Positions 1 to 10,324 of a stretch of DNA of 41,665 nucleotides are shown in pieces. Position 1 is the first letter of the stretch, and each line of letters starts with the position of its first letter. This DNA comes from Gemmatimonadota bacterium. GTDB lineage: Bacteria; Gemmatimonadota; Gemmatimonadetes; Gemmatimonadales; GWC2-71-9. Made by a program: the position numbers and the translations under genes. The notes beneath the pieces are model-generated. The model saw only the letters and a program-made list of their open reading frames with translations, ran no database searches and was not told the DNA's origin. The stretch covers positions 1-41,665 of the forward strand of contig JAJCZW010000069.1 in the NCBI GenBank assembly GCA_029262155.1, written 5' to 3'.

Positions 1-1853
1 ATCAGATCCGCGTGGTGACCACGTGTCCACTCGTTGTCCGGCGCGGCGTTGTACTTGGCAAAGTACCCATCGTAGCGGTACTGGCACGTATTGATGTAGT
101 GCCAGATGGGCGCCTGTTGCAGTCGCACCGCCTCAACATGATCCTTGGCGAAGGCGATGCTGCCCCAGGAGTCCACCGGGGCCAACTTCTCCTGACCGAC
201 GTAGTGGTTCAGGCCGCCACCGTTCTTGCCGACGCACCCCGTTAGCATGAGCGCCATGGCACCGGCGCGGTACATGAGGTTGCCGTGGTACCAGTGGTTG
301 ATGCCCGCGCCGACGATGATCATGCACTTGCCACCCGTCGCTTCCGCGGTCGATGCCCACTCCCGGGCAAACTGAAGGACTGTGTCCGACGAGACGCCGG
401 TGAAGACCTCCTGCCAGGCGGGAGTGTAGGCAGCATCGGTGTCGGCATAGTCGGCTGGGTAGGCGCCGGGCAACCCACGCGAAACGCCGTACTGCGCCAT
501 GGTGAGGTCGTAGACGGTGGTGACCAGGACCGGGCCGTCCAAGGTCTCGATCTCCAGGACGGGGACGCCCCGGTACACCGTCTGGTCGAGTCCGAATTCC
601 GTGAACGCCGTCTGCGCAATTCGATCGGTGCGACCCAGGAGCGTGAGCACCGGGTCGTAGGGCTCGTCACCCTCGACGTTCTCGAGCTTCATGTTCCAGT
701 TGCCCTGCTTCTTGTCCCAGCGTGAGCCCGAACTGCCCTTGGGCACCACCAGATCGCCCGACGCGGCATCAATGTTGAGGAACTTCCACTCTCCGTTGGA
801 GATGTCACGGTACTGGACCATCTCGTTCGCTCTGAGCAAGCGTCCCGGCCGATATCCTTCGCCCTCCTTCTCGAGCTTCACCAGATATGGGCTGTCGGTG
901 TACCGCTTGGTGTAGTCCAGGAAGAACGGGGTCTGCTTCTCGTGGTGGAACTCCTTCAGGATCACATGGGTCGTGGCCATCCAGAACGCACCATCGCTGC
1001 CGGCGTGGAGCGGCACCCACTGATCGGCATACTTACAGACCTGACTGAAGTCGGGCGAGAAGACCACCGTCTTGGTGCCGTTGTGCCGCGACTCGGCGAA
1101 GAAGTGGCAGTCCGGTGTGCGCGTCATGTTGAGGCACGCACCCATGTCGGCAATCATCTTCGCGTTGAACCAATCGGCGCTCTCGCAGACGTCGGTCTGC
1201 TCTCCCCAGATCTCCGGAAACGCCGGGGGAAGGTCGCAGTACCAATCGTAGAAGCTGAGGTTGACCCCCCCGAAGAGCTGGAGGAAGCGGGCACCTGAGG
1301 CATAGCTGAGCATCGACATGGCGGGAATCGGGCTGAATCCGATGACCCGATCCGGGCCGTACACTTCCGCGGTATGGAGATTGGCCACCGACATGATCTC
1401 CATGACCTCGTCCCACGTCGCCCGGCGGAACCCTCCTTTGCCTCTCGCGTGCTGATACGCGGCTCGGGCGTCCGGATCCGCCTGAAGTGCCTTCCAAGCA
1501 GCCATCGGATCTCCACCAGCCGCCCGCTTTTTGGCGCGGAACGCGTCGAGTAGAGCACCCCGGATCAACGGATACTTGATCCTCAGCGGACTATACAGGT
1601 ACCAGGAGTACGAGATACCGCGCTGGCAGCCACGAGGCTCATAGGGAGGAAGCGAGTTCTCGAGCAACGGATAGTCCAGTTGCTGCGTTTCCCACGTCAC
1701 GATCCCGTCCTTGACATGAATCTGCCACGAGCACCCGCCGGTGCAGTTCACTCCGTGAGTGCTCCGCACAATTCGGTCGTGCTGGAAGCGATTCCTGTAG
1801 AACTCTTCCCACTGCCGTGTCTCTGGCGAAACAATGTCCTTGATCCAACCCAT
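1..1853 (-). CDS. narG: Respiratory nitrate reductase alpha subunit (NarG), N-terminal ~617 aa, truncated by window edge
   Basis: Reverse-strand translation from ATG at 1853: [62 protein letters not shown]...[59 protein letters not shown]...[17 protein letters not shown]...[19 protein letters not shown]. Closely matches NarG (HGVNCTGSCSW FS0-site segment, [14 protein letters not shown]). Open at the left edge, so absent from the ORF track. Confidence 0.95.
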   Translation of the reverse strand, partial: MGWIKDIVSPETRQWEEFYRNRFQHDRIVRSTHGVNCTGGCSWQIHVKDGIVTWETQQLDYPLLENSLPPYEPRGCQRGISYSWYLYSPLRIKYPLIRGALLDAFRAKKRAAGGDPMAAWKALQADPDARAAYQHARGKGGFRRATWDEVMEIMSVANLHTAEVYGPDRVIGFSPIPAMSMLSYASGARFLQLFGGVNLSFYDWYCDLPPAFPEIWGEQTDVCESADWFNAKMIADMGACLNMTRTPDCHFFAESRHNGTKTVVFSPDFSQVCKYADQWVPLHAGSDGAFWMATTHVILKEFHHEKQTPFFLDYTKRYTDSPYLVKLEKEGEGYRPGRLLRANEMVQYRDISNGEWKFLNIDAASGDLVVPKGSSGSRWDKKQGNWNMKLENVEGDEPYDPVLTLLGRTDRIAQTAFTEFGLDQTVYRGVPVLEIETLDGPVLVTTVYDLTMAQYGVSRGLPGAYPADYADTDAAYTPAWQEVFTGVSSDTVLQFAREWASTAEATGGKCMIIVGAGINHWYHGNLMYRAGAMALMLTGCVGKNGGGLNHYVGQEKLAPVDSWGSIAFAKDHVEAVRLQQAPIWHYINTCQYRYDGYFAKYNAAPDNEWTRGHHADL

Positions 1854-1904
1854 GATGACTCTTTCCGATTCGATTGGTTACGGTGTTCGGTCGCGACGGT
1901 CAGC

Positions 1905-2774
1905 TCACGTGGATCGAACCTGTCTGTCGAAGACCGCGCGATTCACCGGTCCACGGCGGCGCCTGCGCCAGATCAGGGAATACAGCCCCAGCAGAATCAC
2001 CGCGCTGCCCAAACCAGTGACCAGCAGGCCCAGGCCATAATCCAGCGGCTGGTGAAGGGACTGTTCGGCATCGGCCTGCTCGAGGAAGGCGACGAGCGCC
2101 CCCACCTCCTGGTCGGTGAGTGGCCTGCTCTGGAAGGCGCGCTGCATGACCGGAAAGGGTGGACTCCCGACGATGGCACGCACGCCGGGGCCACCGAGAC
2201 GCGTAAAGACCGTGGTGAGGTCCTTGGCGAGGATGCCACCCCCGATCACGTCCTCGTGGGTCACGTCGTGGCAGGAATTACAGGCGGGGCCACCGTTGTC
2301 GAACCGGGTGGTGCCCTGAAACAGATTCCGGCCCAGGACGGGATCTCCTGGCTGCAGCGATGCCGCCCCGGCCGCCACGGGGGCGGGACCCGCCGATTCC
2401 TGCTGCTGGATGTAGGCCAGAACCCCACGTACTTGGTCATCTGACAGTGGCCAGTCTGGCATCGAGATGCCCGGATACTCCGCAGCGAGGGCCACCGCAT
2501 CGCTGTCGCCCGAGGCGATGACCGTCTGCGAATGCTGGATAAACGCAATGAGCCAAGCCTCGCTCTGCCGGGTGCTGACACCAGCCAAGTCCGGACCCAC
2601 GAGCCGGCCCCCGCCGATGGTGTGGCAGGCCTTGCATGTGCCGTTGAAGATCGTCTCTCCGTCCTGGGCGAACGCTCGACCAGGGATTGATGCGGTCAGA
2701 AACATCGCGACGCCCACTCCGGCCACCAGGAAGTGTCCGGATCGCGATCCCATCAGTGCCGACGTTCTTCGCAT
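1905..2774 (-). CDS. Membrane-anchored diheme cytochrome c (NarC-like, upstream of narG)
   Basis: Two CxxCH motifs (CKACH, CNSCH), N-terminal signal peptide (MRRTSALMGSRSGHFLVAGVGVAMFLTASIPGRAFA), C-terminal TM (GLGLLVTGLGSAVILLGLYSLIWRRRRRG). Ends 51 nt before the narG start, same strand. ATG at 2774 preferred over the longer ORF start at 2927. Confidence 0.88.
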   Translation of the reverse strand: MRRTSALMGSRSGHFLVAGVGVAMFLTASIPGRAFAQDGETIFNGTCKACHTIGGGRLVGPDLAGVSTRQSEAWLIAFIQHSQTVIASGDSDAVALAAEYPGISMPDWPLSDDQVRGVLAYIQQQESAGPAPVAAGAASLQPGDPVLGRNLFQGTTRFDNGGPACNSCHDVTHEDVIGGGILAKDLTTVFTRLGGPGVRAIVGSPPFPVMQRAFQSRPLTDQEVGALVAFLEQADAEQSLHQPLDYGLGLLVTGLGSAVILLGLYSLIWRRRRRGPVNRAVFDRQVRST

Positions 2775-3076
2775 GCTCGCACCCCGACAATCAGCCGCTC
2801 TTGAGGCACCCGCTGAATGGAATTGATCATACCGGGGTGCACTTACAGGAGACTTACAAAACTGCCTCCGAGAGGAGGCAGGAATTGGTTTGCCGCGCCA
2901 CAGGGGCCGCGGCGGGGAGGGCGCCACGCTGAGAGCAGACGAATGACTCAGGGGGCGGACTCAGAGAGTCGCCTTACAGTGAGAGACCTCCCACCCAAGC
3001 GCGAACATCTCCTCCTGGAGGACACCAGCACGCCGCTTTCCCATCGCGGGTGGGGACGCACAATCGGTGACCCCGC

Positions 3077-4087
3077 CTACGGCCGTTTGTCACACGGCGG
3101 TTTCTCACCAGGCACCGGCTCGGGCGCCCACTCGGGCGGCGGGCCCGCGTTCACCAGCAGCGACTCGACTTCGATGGACATTTGCATCGCGCCCCCTTCC
3201 GCCATCTGCGAGAGCTCGTCCATCTTCCCCTTGAACTGCGCCTCGAACATCTTGCGTTGGGCTTCGGGCAGCCGGGCGAGCTGCTTCTGCGCCTCCGCCA
3301 TCTGCTTCTTCATGTCTTGGAGCTTCCGACGGTCCTTGTCGGACATACCGGTGGTCAGCCCTTCCAGGCGGATCGAGGTGCGGAAGGGGTGGATCATCGT
3401 CTCGACACGCCGGTAGTCGGTGAAGTCCGAGACCATGCGCACCGGTGTCCGCTTGCCGTTCTGGGTCAGCTCGCCTTCCACGACCGCCTGTCGCGTGAGG
3501 TAGTCGTCCAGGTCCACGTAGACCGTCAGCTTCTGGATCGTGAACCCGCCGTTCTCCATCTCCTGGCTCGCGAAGCCGAGCCCGCGGAGATCATCCGCCA
3601 CCAGCACGTAGGTCTCGCGGCCGTCCACCTTCTCCTTGCCCAGCAGGCGAGCCCTCCCCAGCAGATCGGCGGCGGCCAGCGGATCAACAATCACCGGCGG
3701 ATCATCGCTTTGGTCGGGGGCGGTCATCCGGCCCAGCGCGTTACCGAAGCCCGACTTCTTCATGACCGTCTGCATGTTCAGGTCCTCCAGGGAGGACATG
3801 TCACAGCCCATCTTCTTCGCGTGGCGTCTCATGACCACATGCGGAGGCACCAGGACGAACACTCGGCCTTCGACCGTGTCGCGCTCGAAGTAGACCGGCA
3901 CTCCAGCGCCTGGACCGAGCCGTTGGCGGATGGTGTAGTTCTCGACGTTCAGGGTCCGATCGGCGGCGAGCTGAGTCGCGGTGCGGATGATGTCATCCGC
4001 CGACTGGGCGCGGAGCCCGGCGGGCACCGCGGTCAGCAGCGCGCACAGTACGACGGTGGCGCGGAAACAAGGGTGTGTCATGGCCAT
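3077..4087 (-). CDS. Secreted protein of unknown function, outer-membrane lipoprotein-sorting-like
   Basis: 336 aa with signal peptide (MAMTHPCFRATVVLCALLTAVPAGLRAQ); beta-rich LolA-like character, Met/Gln/Lys-rich C-terminal half. Confidence 0.75.
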   Translation of the reverse strand: MAMTHPCFRATVVLCALLTAVPAGLRAQSADDIIRTATQLAADRTLNVENYTIRQRLGPGAGVPVYFERDTVEGRVFVLVPPHVVMRRHAKKMGCDMSSLEDLNMQTVMKKSGFGNALGRMTAPDQSDDPPVIVDPLAAADLLGRARLLGKEKVDGRETYVLVADDLRGLGFASQEMENGGFTIQKLTVYVDLDDYLTRQAVVEGELTQNGKRTPVRMVSDFTDYRRVETMIHPFRTSIRLEGLTTGMSDKDRRKLQDMKKQMAEAQKQLARLPEAQRKMFEAQFKGKMDELSQMAEGGAMQMSIEVESLLVNAGPPPEWAPEPVPGEKPPCDKRP

Positions 4088-4157
4088 CTCCTTTGCAGCA
4101 ACGAGCGGCTAGGACTGGTGAGGTGGGCTGAGGCTCCGCCCCACTGCGTTACCGCGC

Positions 4158-4739
4158 TCAGCGTCTGTCGAACAGCACGAAGAACGCCTTCGTTTGCAGA
4201 CCCTGGCGCTCGTCAGCATTGGCCGCGGTCACCACGATCACCAACGCACCGCCCGGTCCGGGCCGAACGCCCGCCCTGTCGAACAGGACACCCGGATTGA
4301 TGAACTTCTCCTCCCCGATGAATTCGTCTCCGGGAAGGAACTGATCGCCAGGAAGGAACTGATCGCCGGGAAGGAACTGATCGCCGGGAAGGAGCGAGTC
4401 ATCAATGCATTGAGACCCAATCGAACGATTGGTGCCAGGGCGCGCCTCAAAGGGCCGCGATGTGCGTTCCTTCGATGGCCGGCCTTGGAACCCGTCGCCA
4501 CCCGCGATGGCGCTGATACACACCATGGCCATCGGGCCGTCGGCCTTCAGGTCCAGATGCAACCCCTTGCGGAAGTCGTCGAGCGTGAGCCCCTCTCGAT
4601 ACTGCTTTTGGCCATCGAGCAGGCCGAGCGAGGCGTAGCTCGTGGCGGTGGTAGGCACCATTCCAGCAGCCCCGAGCATGGCCACCAGGGCCAAGGTCGC
4701 GCCGGCTGCCACCGCCGTCTTGTGGATCACGTTTCTCAT
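4158..4739 (-). CDS. Secreted hypothetical protein with (GDQFLP)n repeat
   Basis: ATG at 4739: MRNVIHKTAVAAGATLALVAMLGAAG signal peptide; repeat LLPGDQFLPGDQFLPGDQFLPGDEFIGEEKF. Confidence 0.75.
   Translation of the reverse strand: MRNVIHKTAVAAGATLALVAMLGAAGMVPTTATSYASLGLLDGQKQYREGLTLDDFRKGLHLDLKADGPMAMVCISAIAGGDGFQGRPSKERTSRPFEARPGTNRSIGSQCIDDSLLPGDQFLPGDQFLPGDQFLPGDEFIGEEKFINPGVLFDRAGVRPGPGGALVIVVTAANADERQGLQTKAFFVLFDRR
4331..4393. repeat. In-frame 18-bp tandem repeat (gggaaggaactgatcgcc), about 3.5 copies
   Basis: cgggaaggaactgatcgc / caggaaggaactgatcgc / cgggaaggaactgatcgc / cgggaaggagcgagt; encodes GDQFLP on the minus strand. Confidence 0.9.
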
Positions 4740-4877
4740 GTCGTTCCTCCTTATCAGGCGTTGGTCGCGCCAAGTTTGGGTGTGCTGTCCATCTCGAGCC
4801 GAATCCTGCCGCTCACCCTGTACCAGCACCGGGCTCCGCGTGGAGCGTCGATCGTCTCGGCAGGGACCGGGTGGGGG

Positions 4878-5354
4878 CTAGGGGAAAAACCGGTTCAGGT
4901 CGCCGAGGTCGATCGTGGTGTTCTGGGTGAAGCTTTTCGAAGAGGGGTAGTAGTAACGAGAGCCATCAGATTCTCCCTTCGTAATCGCGATGTCATAACG
5001 TCTCCTGGCGTTGCAGGCCAGGTCCAGAATCCGAACCACCGAGAAGGCACCGCCTGGAGCCAAATCCGTGGTCAGGCCCCGCCTTCCATATAGTTTCTTC
5101 CACGTTCCGATCCGCGTCCGGACGCGGCTCGAGGACCAATTGACGTGAATCTTCTTCTTGCCGCCGTTGCGAGCCTTGAATGTCACCCTGCAGCCCATAG
5201 ACGACTCCTCCGTCCACTCGTACGCCGCACCCGGCGGCAGAGGGACCGAGACCGCGTCCTTCGTGACAGCCGCCCCGCCCGGCGTGCCGGTCTGCGCCAA
5301 GAGCGCGGCTGGTGTTACCCCGAGAATCGCGATTGCCGTCAACCAGACTTTCAT
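4878..5354 (-). CDS. Secreted hypothetical protein
   Basis: 158 aa, signal peptide MKVWLTAIAILGVTPAALLAQ. Confidence 0.7.
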   Translation of the reverse strand: MKVWLTAIAILGVTPAALLAQTGTPGGAAVTKDAVSVPLPPGAAYEWTEESSMGCRVTFKARNGGKKKIHVNWSSSRVRTRIGTWKKLYGRRGLTTDLAPGGAFSVVRILDLACNARRRYDIAITKGESDGSRYYYPSSKSFTQNTTIDLGDLNRFFP

Positions 5355-5435
5355 TGTGACCTCTCCTTTGTTCCGAGTTCTCGAGCCCGACGAACCAGTG
5401 GCCCGCGGGCCTCTCGACGATTGCTTGCCTCTGGT

Positions 5436-6749
5436 CTAGCGCCCTCCGACCCGGGCCAGCTCAACCCGGCGGTTATTCTGGCGCCCTTCGACGGTGTCGT
5501 TGGTATCGACCGGCTTGGTCTCGCCGAGTCCCTCCGCATCCAGCCGCGTGTCGTCGATGCTGTACTGCTTCACCAGGAAACGGCGAACGGACTCGGCCCG
5601 GCGGCGGGAGAGGTCGAGATTGTACTCGTCCTCGCCGACGCTGTCGGTGTGGCCCTCGATCCTGATCGCGAGGTCGGCGTGCTCCAGGAGCATCGCGCCG
5701 ATCTCGGCGAGGGTGGGTGTGGACTCCGGCTTGATGCGCGAGCTGCCGGTATCGAAGAAGATCCCGCGGGTGGCCACCCGGCCATCGGCGGCGAGCGCCT
5801 CGTAGAGCGCCTTGCCACCCGCCGCGATGCGGATCGGGCCCACCAGCACCGGCTGGTCCGTCCAGATGTCGGGGAAGCTCAAGTAGATCCGATCAGTTCG
5901 CTCAAGCTCGACCCGCGGGTGATTGGCGAGCCGCCGCTCGTTCATGTAGACCTTGGCGTGCTCCCCGTCGACCATTACCCGAATCGCGACGAGCTCCTGG
6001 CCAATCCGCAGATCCTCGGCGCTGGCCACCCCCTGGTTCGCTCGATGGATGCCGGAGGTGTGCCCAGCCGCACCGTCAAAGAAGAAGTAGGGTCGCTGCT
6101 CACTCACGTAGAAGCGCTTTCCCTCACCCGGCTGGTAGGTTGTGACGATGACCGGCGCGTTCGGATGGCCGACGTAGGCATCGAACTCGAGGGTGAACCG
6201 CTCAGGAAGGTCCTCCGGCAGGGCGATCCCGAACCGGGAGTCGTTTGCCGCGACGCGGAGGAGCTTCCGACCGCGCCACTCCACCAGCTCCATGCCCCCG
6301 CGCACGAATTCGAGACGCCGGGGAAAATCGCCGACCTCATCGACCGTGAAGTCCTCGGCGAACACCACGCGGTCGCCGGGCACGAAGTCGTAGTTGGCCC
6401 AGGCGCCCTCGCCCGGGCGGATCGATGCTTTCGCGGCCGCCTGCTCGGGATCGGTGATCGGCGCGCCGTCGTCGTCCGTGAGCAGGTTTCCCTCGGGGTC
6501 GGTCAGGACCACCTTCTCGCCTGCGTCTTCGGCCGACCGGATACACTGCAGGTCATCGAAGACACACCCCACTGCGCCCCGCACCAGGTCCCGGACGCCC
6601 TTGTCCAGCAGACCGCGTGTCTCCTCCCCGGCGGCCTCAGCAACTGTCTTCTTGAGCTTCTTCCAGATCTGCGCGTCCGCGGGTTGGGCCGTCGTCAACC
6701 CGGCCAGCACCGGGATCGTGATCAGGATCGTCCAGAATCGTCGTTGCAT
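5436..6749 (-). CDS. OmpA family protein (C-terminal peptidoglycan-binding domain)
   Basis: 437 aa; C-terminus IRIEGHTDSVGEDEYNLDLSRRRAESVRRFLVKQYSIDDTRLDAEGLGETKPVDTNDTVEGRQNNRRVEL is a canonical OmpA C-terminal domain; signal peptide present. Confidence 0.92.
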   Translation of the reverse strand: MQRRFWTILITIPVLAGLTTAQPADAQIWKKLKKTVAEAAGEETRGLLDKGVRDLVRGAVGCVFDDLQCIRSAEDAGEKVVLTDPEGNLLTDDDGAPITDPEQAAAKASIRPGEGAWANYDFVPGDRVVFAEDFTVDEVGDFPRRLEFVRGGMELVEWRGRKLLRVAANDSRFGIALPEDLPERFTLEFDAYVGHPNAPVIVTTYQPGEGKRFYVSEQRPYFFFDGAAGHTSGIHRANQGVASAEDLRIGQELVAIRVMVDGEHAKVYMNERRLANHPRVELERTDRIYLSFPDIWTDQPVLVGPIRIAAGGKALYEALAADGRVATRGIFFDTGSSRIKPESTPTLAEIGAMLLEHADLAIRIEGHTDSVGEDEYNLDLSRRRAESVRRFLVKQYSIDDTRLDAEGLGETKPVDTNDTVEGRQNNRRVELARVGGR

Positions 6750-6920
6750 CGCTCGCTCCTCCCAAGTCCGAGTACGAGGCAGCTGCCTCTACTGGGTACA
6801 CAGGAAACCGGGCCCGAGGGGATCATGGAGGTAGCTCGGGCGTGGCGCGGTCGCCGTGGTGATCCCGTCCGGCGCAGAATTCTGTTTGACCAAGTAGAGA
6901 TTCCGCCGCACCTTACCCCA

Positions 6921-7496
6921 ATGGACCAGCAGGAACGGGAACGGGTACGGGCGCTATTGCAGGCTGTCACGGACGGTGACGGTAATGCCCTGGACGAGGT
7001 GTTCTCTATCGTCTACGGCGAATTGCGGAGCCTCGCCCATTCCCAGCGGCGGAGATGGGAGGGCGACTACACGTTCGACACCACCGCCTTGGTGCACGAG
7101 GCGTATCTCAAGCTAGTGGATCATGCAGGGACAGGGTGGAACGATGCTGGCCACTTCATGGCGGTGGCCGCCCGTGCCATGCGGCAGATCCTTGTGAACT
7201 ACGCTGAGCGCCGTCGGGCGGCGAAGCGGGGCGGCGGGCAGCAACCCGTCACCCTGGATGACTCGAATCCCATCGCTGCGGAAGCGGCAGACGAGGTGAT
7301 CGCATTGCACGAGGCGCTCGAACAACTCGAGCAGGTCAACCCGCGCCAAGCGCGAGTGGTGGAAGCGCGGTTTTTCGCTGGCCTCTCTGTGGCGGAAACA
7401 GCCAAAGCGCTCGGCGTCTCGACCGCCACCGTCAAGCGCGACTGGGGCGTCACCAGCGCGTGGCTGCACCGGGAGATCCGGATGACGCTCAAGTGA
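6921..7496 (+). CDS. ECF-type RNA polymerase sigma factor
   Basis: MDQQERERVRALLQAVTDGDGNALDEVFSIVYGELRSLAHSQRRRW...TTALVHEAYLKLVD...ARAMRQILVNYAERRRAAKRGGG...EARFFAGLSVAETAKALGVSTATVKRDWGVTSAWLHREI. The 783-aa ORF in the track is an N-terminal over-extension antisense to the ompA-like gene. Confidence 0.92.
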   Translation: MDQQERERVRALLQAVTDGDGNALDEVFSIVYGELRSLAHSQRRRWEGDYTFDTTALVHEAYLKLVDHAGTGWNDAGHFMAVAARAMRQILVNYAERRRAAKRGGGQQPVTLDDSNPIAAEAADEVIALHEALEQLEQVNPRQARVVEARFFAGLSVAETAKALGVSTATVKRDWGVTSAWLHREIRMTLK

Positions 7497-7506
7497 ATCA
7501 CGCCCT

Positions 7507-10098
7507 ATGACTCCCGAGCGCTGGCGGGAGATCGAGTCCGCGTTTGCGGCGGCGCTGGAGCACTCGGATGGTGACCGCAACCGATTCCTCGACGAGGCCT
7601 ACCCGGGCGACACCGACCTGCACCAGGAGGTGGTCGCGCTGCTCGAGTCGTCGGACGCCGCCGACGGATACTTCGATTCCCTCGCCCGTCGTATCGGGAT
7701 GCCTGTCGATCCGGCGGATCAGAGCTCGCGTCTGGTAGGCAAGCGCGTGGGGGCCTATCAACTCACGTCGCTCATCGCCCGGGGCGGCATGGGTGCGGTC
7801 TACTCGGGAACCCGGGTCGATCAGCAGTTTGAGCAAGAGGTGGCCGTGAAACTCCTGCCGATCGGCCTCGGGTCGGCCGACGCCCATCGCCGCTTTTTGG
7901 CCGAGCGCCAGATCCTTGCCCTCCTGCAGCACCCCAACATCGCTCGGCTCCTCGACGGCGGTGTGACGGAAGACGACACGCCGTATTTCGTCATGGAGCT
8001 GGTCGACGGTGTCCCGATTGATCGCTACTGCAACGAGCACGGCCTCTCCATCGATCAACGCCTCAGGCTCTTTCTGGTCGTGTGCGATGCCGTGCAGCAC
8101 GCCCACCGGAACCTCGTGGTCCACCGTGACCTCAAGCCAAGCAACGTCCTGGTCACCGAGGCGGGCGAGGTCAAGCTGCTGGACTTCGGGATTGCACGCC
8201 TTCTCGAAGCCGATGGTAGTGGTCCGGCCCGAACCTTGACCGCTCGATCGCATCCCATGACGCTGCCGTACGCCAGTCCGGAGCAGATCCACGGGGCCGC
8301 CGTCACGACCGCCACTGACGTATACGCCCTGGGCGTCCTACTCTACGAGCTGCTCAGTGGCCACAGGCCCTACGACCTGTCCCAGGCCACGCCGGCGGAG
8401 GCGCAACGGATCATCTGCGAGACGGAACCGGTGGCTCCCAGCGCGATCGTGCGGGGGCCGACCCACGAACCGGATCCGTCTATACGACACGCGGGGGGAC
8501 CTCGCTCGGCATTGTTGTCCGGCGAGCAGTTGCACCGCGCCCTGAAGGGAGACCTGGACACCATCGTCCTCGCAGCGCTACGCAAGGACCCGGCCCGGCG
8601 CTACGCGTCCGTCTCGCACCTGGCGGACGACATCGGGCGTCATTTGGGCGGGCACCCCGTGGCGGCGCACAAGGATTCGTTCTGGTATCGAGCAAGCCGG
8701 TTCGGGCGACGAAATCGAGTGGCCGTGGGGGTCGGGTCCGCAGTGGTCCTGCTGCTCGTCGCGCTCGCCGCGGTCGCGCTGCGGTTCACCATCGTCACGG
8801 CGCGGCAATCGGAGGCAATCGCACTCGAGGCCGCGACCGCCAACGAGACTGCGGATTTTCTGGTGGGAATCTTCGAACTCACCGACCCGGTGGACGGCCT
8901 CGGAGACACCGTGTCCGCCCGCACGATTCTCGATCGGGGGGCCGCACGGATCGGGACGTCACTGGAGGACCGCCCCGAGATTCAGGCACGACTCACGTAT
9001 ACCCTGGCCAACGTGTATGCCAATCTCGGCCTGTCCGATGATGCGATTCGCCTGCACGAGGACGCACTCGCGACCCGGCGTAAATTGGATCCGCCGCCCG
9101 ACGCCGACATCGTCGCGAGTCTGGAGCGGTTGGGAGGGGCGCACCTGGCCGCCCGCAACTACATCCGTGCGGAGGAGTACCTCACCCTGGCCCTCGCCGC
9201 CCGCCGTCAGATCCCCACCGATTCGCTGGCCCTCGCCAGTGTCCTGACCAGCCTCGCCCAGGTCCTCCGGACCCGCGATCCGGACTCGGCTGTCGTCGTG
9301 GCGGTTGCCGCCCACGGGATCAGAGCCCGTCTCCTCGGACCCGACGCGCTCAAGACACTGCGATCGCGCCACGAGGTGGCGTACGCGCTCCGAGGCCAGG
9401 GCCACCTTGATTCGGCCGAAGCCATCTATCGGGAGATTCTCCCGGCGGTCAGACAACTCGGGGACTCGGCCAGTCGGTTTCGCGCCAGCCTGCTCAACAA
9501 CCTGGCTTATCTCGTGGAACAACGGGGCGACCACGACGGGGCGATCGCGGCCTACCAGGAAGCGCTGGAGTGGGCCCGCTCCCGGGATGTCGCCACCAAT
9601 GTGGCGCAGGTTCTTCAGAACCTGGCCCGGGCCTTTGAGCGGTCGGGCCGCCCCGACCGGGCGTTGGAGCATTGGAAGGAGTCGCGCACCGTGCTCGAGG
9701 AGCACTTTCCCGGGGGCCATTGGAGAATCGGAGCGGCCAACATTGGCCTGGCCATGTATTTCGGCCGCAGGGGCGATCCGGCCTCCGCCGTCGTACCGCT
9801 CCGGCTGGCGATCGAATCGTATACCACGACCCTCGGACCTAACCATGGCTGGACCTGGGGCACGAAAGCGAAACTCGGAGCCACCCTCGGGGCGTTAGGC
9901 CAGTTCGAACAGGGGGAAACGCTGCTCCTCGAGGCGTTCGCGTTCACTTCTCAGCCCGACGGTGCCTCGTCTCGTGAGAACATCATGAACTGGCTGATCG
10001 ACTTCTATTCCGCCTGGGGGAAACGGCAGGAGGCCGCCAGCTACGATCGAATGCTCAACGTGGAGGGGTTCACCAGACGGCCCGGTCGGAAAGAGTAG
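7507..10098 (+). CDS. Transmembrane Ser/Thr protein kinase with C-terminal TPR region
   Basis: 863 aa; GRGGMG-like glycine loop (ARGGMGAVYSG), VHRDLKPSNVLV, LDFGIARL, YASPEQ; TM VAVGVGSAVVLLLVALAAVAL; TPR-like repeats. Starts 10 nt after the sigma factor stop. Confidence 0.93.
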   Translation: MTPERWREIESAFAAALEHSDGDRNRFLDEAYPGDTDLHQEVVALLESSDAADGYFDSLARRIGMPVDPADQSSRLVGKRVGAYQLTSLIARGGMGAVYSGTRVDQQFEQEVAVKLLPIGLGSADAHRRFLAERQILALLQHPNIARLLDGGVTEDDTPYFVMELVDGVPIDRYCNEHGLSIDQRLRLFLVVCDAVQHAHRNLVVHRDLKPSNVLVTEAGEVKLLDFGIARLLEADGSGPARTLTARSHPMTLPYASPEQIHGAAVTTATDVYALGVLLYELLSGHRPYDLSQATPAEAQRIICETEPVAPSAIVRGPTHEPDPSIRHAGGPRSALLSGEQLHRALKGDLDTIVLAALRKDPARRYASVSHLADDIGRHLGGHPVAAHKDSFWYRASRFGRRNRVAVGVGSAVVLLLVALAAVALRFTIVTARQSEAIALEAATANETADFLVGIFELTDPVDGLGDTVSARTILDRGAARIGTSLEDRPEIQARLTYTLANVYANLGLSDDAIRLHEDALATRRKLDPPPDADIVASLERLGGAHLAARNYIRAEEYLTLALAARRQIPTDSLALASVLTSLAQVLRTRDPDSAVVVAVAAHGIRARLLGPDALKTLRSRHEVAYALRGQGHLDSAEAIYREILPAVRQLGDSASRFRASLLNNLAYLVEQRGDHDGAIAAYQEALEWARSRDVATNVAQVLQNLARAFERSGRPDRALEHWKESRTVLEEHFPGGHWRIGAANIGLAMYFGRRGDPASAVVPLRLAIESYTTTLGPNHGWTWGTKAKLGATLGALGQFEQGETLLLEAFAFTSQPDGASSRENIMNWLIDFYSAWGKRQEAASYDRMLNVEGFTRRPGRKE

Positions 10099-10324
10099 CC
10101 GCCGCGGTCCATATCTTTCCGTGGACGGAACCCTTCAGAACGCTGGCCGGTACGAGACGCCCCCGGGATCAAATCACTGATCAATCCTCATCGATCTGGT
10201 TGAGGAGTTGGACCAGGTCGGGGGACTGGGCGATCTCGGCTTGGCGTTGGGCGATCAGGTCGGCGCTCAGCACGCGGGTGGGCTCCGGGGTCGGGGGGGT
10301 GGAGAGAAGCGAACCTCTCAAGAG

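Noticed and set aside
1680-2444. 254-aa plus-strand ORF (and 285..725 plus, 942..1298 plus)
   Set aside because: Antisense to narG and the diheme cytochrome c; no recognisable domain.
3182-5093. Plus-strand ORFs of 372 and 299 aa
   Set aside because: Shadow frames of the minus-strand secreted proteins; His/Arg/Gln-rich composition typical of antisense frames.
5145-6920. N-terminal ~590 codons of the 783-aa plus-strand ORF ending in the sigma factor
   Set aside because: Antisense to a clear OmpA-family gene; residue composition is that of a GC-rich shadow frame, and the sigma factor has a natural ATG at 6921.
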